64,000 bases of DNA from Drosophila miranda (lineage: Eukaryota; Arthropoda; Insecta; Diptera; Drosophilidae), in the NCBI RefSeq assembly GCF_003369915.1, contig NC_046677.1, forward strand, positions 8,122,001 to 8,186,000, in the 5' to 3' direction. Under the pieces are notes generated by a model that had not been told where the DNA came from, did no database searches, and saw only the letters and a list, made by a program, of their open reading frames with translations. Positions 11,321 through 22,900 of the stretch are shown one piece after another (positions within the stretch are counted from its first letter, which is position 1; each line of letters starts with the position of its first letter). Position numbers and translations under genes: made by a program.

Positions 11321-11843
11321 CCCCCCTCCCCCTCTCTTCCCTTTTCCCGGAAGGCCCGGCGAAGTGGATGTGAGTCGTGGATTCATGCGGCATTCACCAA
11401 GCTGGGTTTTCCCTCTCCTATACCTTTCTCCCCTGGGGACCCGGCGATGCTGGATGTGAGTCGTGGATTCACGCGGCATTCGCAAAGCTGGGTTCCCTCT
11501 CCTACACCCTCGCCCGGGGGACCCGGCGACGCAGATGTGAGTCGTGGATCATGCGGCATCTGCTAGGCTGGGCTCCCCTCTCCCACACCTTTCCGATCCC
11601 TGACCCAAACCCCGTCTCCCGCCACACATGACCCCCAACGCACGTCTCTGCAGCTCCCAAGCACGGCTTCACCCACGCCTCGTGGCCGGGCCAGGCCCGA
11701 CCGTCCCACGATCCACCCCACGGGCGCGCTTTCGCCACGAGCGGCTCTCCCCTTAGGTCCTCACACAACAAATTTTGCTGTGGGGAAGGACCGGGCCCTG
11801 GACAGACTGAGAAGCTGTACCTCGGCCTGAGAACTTCCTTACA
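11321..11843. repeat. GC-rich segment with three tandem copies of an ~81-86 bp unit
   Basis: Between the LTR and the start of CdGAPr block B lies about 520 bp of C-rich, CpG-rich DNA unlike the AT-rich flank. It includes three tandem units beginning GATGTGAGTCGTGGAT at 11,367, 11,453 and 11,534 (spacings 86 and 81 bp). Each continues with a GCGGCAT segment, a GCTGGG segment and a pyrimidine-rich CTCCCCTCTCC-like part. No coding potential is evident. It could be a transposon end, satellite-like repeat or subterminal region; I cannot name it. Confidence 0.7.
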
Positions 11844-12072
11844 AGTATGTAGCTGAAAGTGTCTTTGGGGTTGCCGCTCGCGCCAGATATAAGAGAGAAT
11901 TTCCAATGCTTAAAAGTACATGTTTTAGAAAACTAAATAAGATATATAGCATATACAATTCGCTGCCGAATCCATTATTAAATGTGATTATATATATAGC
12001 AGAAGGGGTATAGCCGTCTGTCTCATTATTTCGATGCAATTTAGTTGGTAAGTTTTGTTCTTTCCTTAAATT

Positions 12073-15000
12073 CTATTGGTTTTGTGAACGAGATTCGAAC
12101 ATCGCTATCACATCGCGTATTGAGAATTGTGGTGAGATCTTTTCTCTGTTGCTGCAAGAGAAGAGATATGGTGCATATTAATAGTCATAAAGATCAATGG
12201 GATATCTCCATTTAACACTCACTTGGCGCTCGCATTGATCTCGGCTGCCAACGAATTCCTTTGTGGCATGCGCTCACGTGGCAGGGGCTGCGGCGGTGGG
12301 CCACGCACCAGCCCAGACGACGATGACGACGACGATTGTATCGATGCTGACGATGATGGAGCTGCCTTCTGGTTGCCGTATTTCTGGGCAGCGGTTTTTA
12401 CACTCAGAAGCGTTGTGCCAACACCACCTCCACCTGCAACTCCACCACCACTATTGGTATCACAATTTTGATTCTTTTCATCGGAAATGCTACGCACACG
12501 CTGCTGCTGTTGTCCCTGCTGTCCATTTCCTTGCCCCACGTAATCGCTGGGCACTGTATGTAGTGTGCTCTCAGAGCCACCGCCCGGTACACGGGCCAGT
12601 TGCTTTAGATTCATGTCCATGTCCTTTTGCAGTGAGTGCATATCACCGCGTGACTTGGATTTAATGCGCAACGACTCCGTGGCGGGGAAATTACTGTCGT
12701 CCGTTGAGTTGGGTTCCGTTTTGGATCGCGACTTCAATGTGTTGCCATGGTAATTCTGTCTCAACTGCTGGCGTCGCTCCTCCTTGATCTTCTCAATGCG
12801 CTCGCGATCGAGAATCACTCCCGCGAACACACTCTTTCGTCCGACAGGTGGGGGAAACGGCGTTGCTGATGCTGGCTGATCTTTGGGTACATTATTCTGT
12901 ATGAGGGAAATGCGATTCTCTGTGGTGGGAGTGATGGCAATCGGTTCGGGTTCGCCGCCGCCACTGCCGCGCTTCTGACAGATCTCCTTGGTGATGCCCA
13001 TCCCCGGCAGCCTCTTTGGGGGATTCAAAGTCTTGGGACGCGTAAAATCGAAGCTCTTGCGGCGATTGTTCATTTCTGGCAGTTCTGGCACCTTGCTCAA
13101 CGACAGATCCTGCAACTGTTTGCCCCCAAACTCACGCACAAAGGCATTCTCGTCCAGCGAACGCGTGATCTTCTGTGCGTTGTTCAGTTTCTTTAGTGGG
13201 ACAGGTGCGGGCATGGCCTTGGGCATGGACAGAGGCACACTCAACTCATTTGGCTTGTTCATGGAGCCGCCGCGCACCGAAAAGTCAAAGCTGGGCAGCT
13301 GCTCCACGGGTGAACTCTCGAATTTATTGGCCAACTCCTTGACACTGAAAGATGGCGATTTGCTGACTGGCATGGCTGGCATTGGTGCCAGATGGAGTTC
13401 TGTTGGCAGCTCGTGCTCCTGTTCCATGTTTTCGGGCAAACTGTCGAGACTATCCAATTCGATTCGATCACTGTTGACGTTTGGTTTGAGGTCTGGCTCT
13501 AAAATGAGTTTCATTTCCTCGCCACGTAGATTTTCGTAGACTGTTTTCGGTTTTCGTAGCTCAATTTTTTCGTAGAGCAATTGGGATTCCTGCTCATCCT
13601 CTTCGGTCAGTTCCTGATGCTCCAAGAGCTGTTGCTGCTGCCGCTGCTCCTTTTCCAATTGCAGCAATTGCTCTGTCATCTCTTCCGCCTTGCTGGCACA
13701 CACATCGTGCTCCTCCTCCTCGATCTGCTTCAGACAGGCGGGCCGCGTTTCCTGGTCTCTCAGCATCATCTGATTGACTTCCGTCACCGAATTGCGGAAG
13801 AGCTTCACCTGTTCATACACGATATTCTCGTCAAAGTTGGTTTCCAGCAGCTTCTGCTGGGGCTTCTCCTTCTCCGGGGACTTGTAGGTGATGCTTATGG
13901 TTGACTTAATGGGACTTGTGGCTGCCACCAGTTTGTGCAGTCCATTGCTGGGCGTCTGCTCAAAGTCCTCGTACACCGGGGAGCTCTCCTCTGTGGCCAA
14001 CAGCGAGTGCATGCTGAGATGCCGCTGCAAATGCTGGTAGCCGTATTCGCTGGGCGTTACCGACTGACTAGTGTTGTCCGTGAAATTCGAGTTGTTGGGC
14101 GAGGCAGCGGCTGCTGCTGCCTGCAGTTGTTCCTTCACGGGCAATGTGGCCGCACGATTCGCGGGCTGCGGCAGGCGTGGCTGCACTGGTTGCAAATCTA
14201 ATGACAACTCTCGTTTCAGGGCATTCATATCACGCTGTTCCAGGTCTTGGTGATTGTTAAACTGAAACACAGATCGTTAGAGTTGGAAAGAAGTATTGTT
14301 TCATTCACTTACATGCTGTCCCAGACTCTCATGAGAGCTACCGCCTCCCATCAGCAGCTGCTGCTGCATGTTGGAGGATACCCCAGAGATGCCCGACATC
14401 GCTGAGGTTCGCATCAGTGGCTCCATATCGTATTGGGGTGTGGTCACAGCCGAACTGTTCTCAGAGCTCTCCTCCGTGTCGCACAGCAGCAGGCTGTATC
14501 GTGGACTCCTTTGTGGCGTTGTGGGTGTGGCCACCGAAAGCTTTCCCTGCGAATCGGTGGCATCTGGCGGCAGTTCCACTCGGGGTTTGGTGCGCATTGG
14601 TACCGTGTTATTGCTGAAAGAGATTACAGAGGAATCACAGTTGATACAGAAGCCCTTCTTTTGTTCCATGATCTACTCACTGCACTGCGGCACGTGGGGT
14701 CTGCTCTGGCTTCCCCCCTTGCTGCATGAACGTCCCCTGGTAGCTAAATCTCTCCTTGGCCGCCTGCTGCTCCTTTCGCTTGGCCCCCAACTGCACTGAG
14801 GTATAGCTATACCGCGCCGAGGCAGGAGATGTGGGTCCTGGCACATGCGACCTAGCGGGCTTCGGTGGCGGATGCACTTCCACGCTGGCAAACTGTTGCT
14901 GCACCGTCGGCGCATGCTCGGGCGTGCCGCAATCAATAAACTGTATATCGCAGAGCTGATCCTCCAGTTTGTAGCGCTTGCAGCAGTTCTCCGCACCCGC

Positions 15001-17663
15001 TGGCTCGTGGCCGCAATGGTGCTGCGGCCCCGGTTGAGCCGCTGCCGCCACGGCAGTGGCTGGCAATGGAAGAGGCAGGGCCCTGGCCGACGAGGGAGAC
15101 AATAGATTGAGACGCGGCTGCTTCTTGGGACTGGGATTCACGCTGTTCGTCTGACTGGAGAACTCCTCGGGGCGGGCGCGCATTATCCTGCGCGTGGCGC
15201 AGCCCGAGGCCGGGGGCACGTTCTCTTTGCCCACAGGCGGGGAACTGACCAGCGATTCGCTCTCCGAAAAGATGCGCATCTCCGGCTCCTCGCGATCGAA
15301 ATTGAGCCCCAGCTCTGAGAGCTCCCTCGAGGGGCAGGTGGTCACGTGTCCCCGCTGGGGGGACTGCAGCAGATCAAAGTACGAGTCATGGGAGACGCTG
15401 CGCGAATGACCCACCGTCCGCAGGCTGTCAATGGAATTGGAGCGTATGCACAGCTCCATGGGCTTGGGCTCTCGTTCGTGTGTCGTCTCCAGCAGCTCTA
15501 TGGATTTGGGCTTGTCGTGCTTCGAGAGCTCCTTGCTGGCATGCGCATGGGAGGCCTGGACAAAGCTAACGCGCGAGGACACAGGATCCAATTTTCCTCC
15601 ACCCGCTTCAATGGTGATCTTGTGGCTGGGATCGACATTGCCCTGACGCTGACTGCGCGTAAAAATCGACTTCCATGAGGGCGTTTTGTCTGGTTTACGC
15701 TTCTGCCAGCTGCGTGGCGCCGACAGCACTGTGTGGTATTTGTCGGGGAGACTGGAGGGACCTCCCCCCACCTCGATGTAAGATCCTATATTGGTGGCAG
15801 CGTTCCCAGCAGCAGCAGCGGCATTGGTGGTGCTGCTGCAGCTGCTTGCCAGCATGCTAATCGGCAGCGAATGCTTCAGATCTCCCCCCTCGATGCGTGA
15901 GTGTCGCTCTTGGGCCTCCTCCAGGCTGATGAGCTTGGCTCCTCCCGTGCTCAGGCTCTTGGGGCGCTCTACCATACCCAAAAATTTATCCTGTTCGCGT
16001 TGTTCCACCAGCAGGCTCTCGCAGTCGGTGAGGGACTCCAAACGGAGCTCTCCTCTCTCGCTAGGATTCAGTGCCACTGCCACTGGCAGCACACTGTGAC
16101 GCTGATCCTCCAGAGCATCGAATATGTTATGGCAGTTCCGTATCAGGTACTCGGTGACCACGGCCTGGACGCCAACGCCTCGAAGGGCGGCCACCCCACC
16201 AGACTCGAGGGCAGGGGAACGCAACAAATTGGGGGCCCAAACAATGGCCAGATTCTTGTCCGTCATGCCAGTGCGTTCGTGATGCTGCGAGACCTTATAC
16301 AAATGCTCAGCCAGATATTTGAGGGTTCTACGGGAGGGAGAAAGAGTTATTATTTATGGAAGATCTCCTGCCACTCCTCCGATTCCTACCTGTAGTGTGG
16401 CGGCGGCAGCTTCAATACCGTCTCCTTCATCAGCCTCAGACGCTCATCCGCTTCGCCGGCCTTCACCTGTATGGCCTCCACGAAATTGTCGTAAAGCTGG
16501 TAGGTGCACAGAGGATTTGGCAGCTCACGGAAGTACATTTTTAGCAACGAACTGACGGCATGGATGTCCTGTTTCATCTCCGGATTGCCTAGATCCGGGA
16601 CTCGTTCCTCGTCAAAGGCGCGTCTCAAACGCTGGATATTCGAGGTGATGCCAGAGAGTCGATAGATGCCATCGATGACACCATAATTCTCTATAAACTC
16701 CGCACAGGATCGCAGGACCATGGGTATATCCTGGCCGCTGTTTAGCAAATGTTCCGACAAATCGCAGTTGAACACCCGTTCGCGGTAAATGCCGCTCTGT
16801 TTGAGCCGTCGCCGCGACGGACGCGACAGGATAAAGGATCGAAAGAAGGCTATCAGCTTGCCATGTTTCCGCAATACTGGCTTCGTGGGTGAGGCATCCA
16901 GATGGCCCACTAGGGGCGCTGGCATGGGGAAATTCCTCGGCACCTTGTCGCCAATGGTGGCCACGCACGACTGCGGAAAGAAGCCCACCTCGTAGAGGGA
17001 CTTTTGCAGATGGGACTTCTTGCCGCGCCACCAAATCGATTCGGCGGGACTGGGCATGTCGATCACTGAGATCATGTCCCCCACTTCGATGTTTATTTCG
17101 TCTGGGGCCTGGGCCTGATAGCGCCTCACGCCGTAGGCTGCCCCCACCGCCGGGGTGTTGATTGTTCGCTGCGTCTCGCCATCGGCCAGGGGCAGGCGTC
17201 GCCCCTTGTTGTCCAGCTGCAGCCACGTCAGGATGGTGCCGCAGGTCAGGGAATCAGAGGCAATCTTCGAGAAGCGCTCCAAGTACTTGCCCACCGCATA
17301 CTCCACATCCGTTTCGCTCGGCAGCTCTTCGGCCAGCTCTGCCATGTTCCTCAGGCCACTGATCTTTCGATCGTACACACAGCGATGCAGCATTTCGTCG
17401 AGCAGTTGCATATTCTCAAAGGATCTTTTGATCAGAAAGGGCTCGCAGCGCTGCGGACACACACGAATGATGAACCAACAGCTCTCGGGGGAGAAGCTCC
17501 TCAGCGAGCTGTGCGGCAGATCCCCGCCAATCGACTGGGAGGCTATGCTGCTGCCCATGTGCTCGGACTTGTCATCCAACAGCTGGACAGAGAGGGGTCC
17601 CAGTTGTACGCGCTCGTAGTGGAAATGTGCGCACTCCTCCAGCTTGGGAAAGCGACAGGATTT
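12073..17663 (-). CDS. CdGAPr: CdGAPr copy B: exons 2-6 intact, first coding exon missing
   Basis: A near-identical tandem copy of CdGAPr. Exons read 17663-16390, 16327-14681, 14613-14313, 14261-12223 and 12151-12073 (stop TAG). All splice sites are GT-AG, phases match copy C exactly, and all exons are open. PX-like, SH3 and RhoGAP regions with the arginine finger (IYRLSG) are present. Homology to copy C stops at 17,687, 24 bp upstream of exon 2, so the start-codon exon, 5' UTR exon and promoter are absent. An in-frame ATG at 17,558 precedes all domains and could start a protein of about 1,745 residues if the copy is transcribed. It differs from C by a 6-nt insertion in exon 3 (a Gly-Pro pair), a 6-nt shorter glutamine run in exon 5 and scattered substitutions. 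Either a young non-expressed duplicate or a 5'-truncated gene using a new promoter. Confidence 0.75.
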
Positions 17664-17687
17664 CTAGGCAGACAAATCAAAACATAA

Positions 17688-19716
17688 CAATTTTCATCAT
17701 TTATGATTAGCTAAAGTTTTAATTTCGTTCCGGTGAACAAAAAACCCCTTTCTTTTATAGGTATTTGAGAGACCCTCCCAAGTTAGAGGTAATTAAACAA
17801 TTAGTCTTAATATTTTCTTTTTATTTATATGCGTTAAATTAGTGTTGTTTGTAATGTTTCATTATAAAATATGTTAATGCAAAGTGTGTACTTATTCCAT
17901 GACATCATCCATCATTTCTCATCATTACAATTCATCTCCTATTCCAGTTTAATGATTGATTGATCTTTGCTCCTTTCATAAATAGTTTTTTTTTTTTTTA
18001 AGCGTTCTTTAAATTTTTGTCCGCTATTCTTTTCCTTCTCAGTCAATATGCAATATAATTGTTTATTCTTTCGTTTCTGTTTTCTTTTATTTTTTGTTTA
18101 TCAAAATATATCAAATGCTAACTTATGTTTTAAAGCTTTCTATTTAGTTATTGTATTACAATTCTGTTAATTTCCTTTGTTTCCATTTTGTGGTCTTTAT
18201 GTTTTTGAATTAGGCTTTCAATATAAAAAACAATTTGGCAGCAGCTTTTGGAGTCAATTGAAAATGCAATTACTTGTTTTATTTGATTTTTATCTGCTTT
18301 TCCGCCTTTGAATACACGAATATATATGAATTTTATCTAGTAGTCAAATCTAAGCACTAGCCACACATTAAAATTCCTTTAGTTAGTTTGTCTTTTACTG
18401 TTAGCTCTCGTTTTAGTTTATGTTTGATTTGAAAACATTTTTGATTGGTCAAAGATAGGATTAAGGGGTTTATTCTAATCCAATACTGTGTACGCGCTCA
18501 ACAACAAGATAGATTTCCATTGGGTCTCATACAACTTTAGGCTCAAACTTACAGGGCGGAGCAAAATAAGACTTTAAATGAATGAATCTTTATATTCTTA
18601 AATCCATTAAAAAATATATTCAGCAAGTTTCGAAAAACTTGAAAACATGTGCACTTTTTTGGTAGTACAATTGGGAATCTCAGAAAAGATTTTATTACGA
18701 ATTCTAGTGTAGAAATAATTTATAACTAAAAAAAGTAAAAAATAAAGGATAATCTTTACATATCTCTAAGAAATACATATATGCTTTTTCAACTATATTC
18801 AGCAATTGATGAACAACACTACACTGCTTTTGTAGTACAACTAGGAATCTCAAAACAGACTGGAATTAGATTTCAATCGTACAATCAAATTATTAATTCA
18901 TTAAAAGAAAAAGCAAATATTTTGTACAGCATTTCTAGGTGAAAAATCTATTATATTTCCAGCTTTTCATTTCATAGCGAACTGTTACCAGTAAATGTTT
19001 CTTTTGTTCATGTAGACAACCATTAAGTGTGTTAATTAGTGTTACTACATCATTAGGACTTATATTAGTAGAGTATTTTTTGTGTTTAATTATCTTGGAA
19101 AAACCCCTATCAGACCTCAATCAAGTCGCGTACACAGACTTTTCAACTTGTACTGTAGATATATCTCTAGTTTTGTGTTATAGTTTTTATCCACTTATAG
19201 CAACATTCAAGTGAAAAGCAAAGCCAAAGAACGAGTATTTACAAAGTGTATTTATGGATCGAAGTGGGGACAATGCAATCGAGTTTATTGTTTTTAAAAA
19301 TATATTGTATGTATAAATTAATAATCGTATAATAATTAACATAAATACAACTCGCTCAAAGTTGCTTGCAAAATGCTTACAGAAAGCTCTTACGCGTCAC
19401 AAGAAAAATTAGAATTACAGAAAACATTCGAGAAACAAACAAAAAAATCACAAAAATACAAATAAAAACCGAAATTTAATTAACTTTTTCAATGAAACGT
19501 AACACCTTTAGGGGGGTATAAAATGCATTAACAATTTGCATCTACTTGGGGGGTATAGGATGGTCTTTTAGTTCAACTTTCTCTCTTCCATCTTCATGCT
19601 CTTCTTTCTCCAAAACAAAATTGAATTTTGCATAAGATTTCAGGGCGCAAGGCGTTGTCATTATCATTATATATTATTCTTGCTATCCAGATCCGAATCC
19701 TCAGGCGGCATTTTAT
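17688..19716. other. Spacer between CdGAPr copies B and C
   Basis: Two kilobases of AT-rich DNA with no counterpart beside the other copies. It contains a diverged direct repeat: the segments at about 18,605-18,690 and 18,790-18,860 share ATATTCAGCAA and TAGTACAA(T/C)T(A/G)GGAATCTCA. On the minus strand at 18,935-19,110 a 60-codon frame includes SDRGFSKI followed by SPNDVVTLI, which weakly resembles the dimerisation end of hAT-family transposases; this is tentative. Near 19,510-19,560 there are two GGGGGGTATA strings. No host gene is seen. Confidence 0.5.
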
Positions 19717-19945
19717 AGTATGTAGCTGAAAATGTCTTTGGGGTTGCCGCTCGCGCCAGATATAAGAGAGAATTTCCAATGCTTAAAAGTACATGTTTTA
19801 GAAAACTAAATAAGATATATAGCATATATAATTCGCTGCCGAATCCATTATTAAATGTGATTATATATATAGCAGAAGGGGTATAGCCGTCTGTCTCATT
19901 ATTTCGATGCAATTTAGTTGGTAAGTTTTGTTCTTTCCTTAAATT

Positions 19946-22900
19946 CTATTGGTTTTGTGAACGAGATTCGAACATCGCTGTCACATCGCGTATTGAGAAT
20001 TGTGGTGAGATCTTTTCTCTGTTGCTGCAAGAGGGATATATGGTGCATATTAAGTCATAAAGATCAATGGGATATCTCCATTTAACACTCACTTGGCGCT
20101 CGCATTGCTCTCGGCTGCCAACGAATTCCTTTGTGGCATGCGCTCACGTGGCAGGGGCTGCGGCGGTGGGCCACGCACCAGCCCAGACGACGATGACGAC
20201 GACGATGCTATCGATGCTGACGATGATGGAGCTGCCTTCTGGTTGCCGTATTTCTGGGCAGCGGTTTTTACACTCAGCAGCGTTGTGCCAACACCACCTG
20301 CAACTCCACCACCACTATTGGTATCACAATTTTGATTCTTCTCATCGGAAATGCTACGCACACGCTGCTGCTGTTGTCCCTGCTGTCCATTTCCTTGCCC
20401 TACATAATCGCTGGGCACTGTATGTAGTGTGCTCTCAGAGCCACCGCCCGGTACACGGGCCAGTTGCTTTAGATTCATGTCCATGTCCTTTTGCAGTGAG
20501 TGCATATCACCGCGTGACTTGGATTTAATGCGCAACGACTCCGTGGCGGGGAAATTACTGTCGTCCGTTGAGTTGAGTTCCGTTTTGGATCGCGACTTCA
20601 ATGTGTCGCCATGGTACTTCTGTGTCAACTGCTGGCGTCGCTCCTCCTTGATCTTCTCAATGCGCTCGCGATCGAGAATCACTCCCGCGACCACACTCTT
20701 TCGTCCAACCGGTGGGGGAAACGGCGTAGCTGATGCTGGCTGATCTTTGGGTACATTATTCTGTATGAGGGAAATGCGATTCTCTGTGGTGGGAGTGATG
20801 GCAATCGGTTCGGGTTCGCCGCCGCCGCTGCCGCGCTTCTGACAGATCTCCTCGGTGATGCTCATCCCCGGCAGCCTCTTTGGGGGATTCAAAGTCTTGG
20901 GACGCGTAAAATCGAAGCTCTTGCGGCGATTGTTCATTTCTGGCAGCTCTGGCAACTTGTTCAGCGACAGATCCTGCAACTGTTTGCCCCCAAACTCACG
21001 CACAAAGGCATTCTCGTCCAGCGAACGCGTGATCTTCTGTGCGTTGTTCAGTTTCTTTAGTGGGACAGGTGCGGGCATGGCCTTGGGCATGGACAGAGGC
21101 ACACTCAACTCATTTGGCTTCTTCATGGAGCCGCCGCGCACCGAAAAGTCAAAGCTGGGCAGCTGCTCCACGGGTGAACTCTCGAATTTATTGGCCAACT
21201 CCTTGACACTGAAAGATGGCGATTTGCTGACTGGCATGGCTGGCATTGGTGCCAGATGGAGTTCTGTTGGCAGCTCGTGCTCCTGTTCCATGTTGTCGGG
21301 CAAACTGTCGAGACTATCCAATTCGATTCGATCACTGTTGACGTTTGGTTTGAGGTCTGCCTCTAAAATGAGTTTCATTTCCTCGCCACGTAGATTTTCG
21401 TAGACTGTTTTCGGTTTTCGTAGCTCAATGTTTTCGTAGAGCAATTGGGATTCCTGCTCATCCTCTTCGGTCAGTTCCTGATGCTCCAAGAGCTGTTGCT
21501 GTTGCTGCTGCAGCTGCTCCTTTTCCAATTGCAGCAATTGCTCTGTCATCTCTTCCGCCTTGCTGGCACACACATCGTGCTCCTCCTCCTCGATCTGCTT
21601 CAGACAGGCGGGCCGCGTTTCCTGGTCTCTCAGCATCATCTGATTGACTTCCGTCACCGAATTGCGGAAGAGCTTCACCTGTTCGTACACGATATTCTCG
21701 TCAAAGTTGGTTTCCAGCAGCTTCTGCTGGGGCTTCTCCTTCTCCGGGGACTTGTAGGTGATGCTTATGGTTGACTTAATGGGACTTGTGGCTGCCACCA
21801 GTTTGTGCAGTCCATTGCTGGGCGTCTGCTCAAAGTCCTCGTACACCGGGGAGCTCTCGTCTGTGGCCAGCAGCGAGTGCATGCTGAGATGCCGCTGCAA
21901 GTGCTGGTAGCCGTATTCGCTGGGCGTTACCGACTGACTAGTGTTGTCCGTGAAATTCGAATTGTTGGGCGAGGCAGCGGCTGCAGCTGCCTGCAGTTGT
22001 TCCTTCACGGGCAATGTGGCCGCACGATTCGCAGGCTGCGGCAGGCGTGGCTGCACTGCTTGCAAATCTAAAGACAACTCTCGTTTCAGGGCATTCATAT
22101 CACGCTGTTCCAGGTCTTGGTGATTGTTAAACTGAAACACAGATCGTTAGAGTATGGAAAGAAGTATTGTTTCATTCACTTACATGCTGTCCCAGACTCT
22201 CATGAGAGCTACCGCCTCCCATCAGCAGCTGCTGCTGCATGTTGGAGGATACCCCAGAGATGCCCGACATGGCTGAGGTTCGCATCAGTGGCTCCATATC
22301 GTATTGGGGTGTGGTCACAGCCGAACTGTTCTCAGAGCTCTCCTCCGTGTCGCACAGCAGCAGGCTGTATCGTGGACTCCTTTGTGGCGTTGTGGGTGTG
22401 GCCACCGAAAGCTTTCCCTGCGAATCGGTGGCATCTGGCGGCAGTTCCACTCGGGGTTTGGTGCGCATTGGTACCGTGTTATTGCTGAAAGAGATTACAG
22501 AGGAATCACAGTTGATACAGAAGCCCTTCTTTTGTTCCATGATCTACTCACTGCACTGCGGCACGTGGGGTCTGCTCTGGCTTCCCCCCTTGCTGCATGA
22601 ACGTCCCCTGGTAGCTAAATCTCTCCTTGGCCGCCTGCTGCTCCTTTCGCTTGGCCCCCAACTGCACTGAGGGATAGCTATACCGCGCCGAGGCAGGAGA
22701 TGTGGGTCCTGGCACATGCGACCTAGCGGGCTTCGGTGGCGGATGCACTTCCACGCTGGCAAACTGTTGCTGCACCGTCGGCGCATGCTCGGGCGTGCCG
22801 CAATCAATAAACTGTATATCGCAGAGCTGATCCTCCAGTTTGTAGCGCTTGCAGCAGTTCTCCGCACCCGCTGGCTCGTGGCCGCAATGGTGCTGCGGTT

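Noticed and set aside
16612..17226. 204-codon minus-strand frame inside exon 2 of copy B (and its twin in copy C)
   Set aside because: Out-of-frame shadow of the SH3/RhoGAP exon in GC-rich coding sequence.
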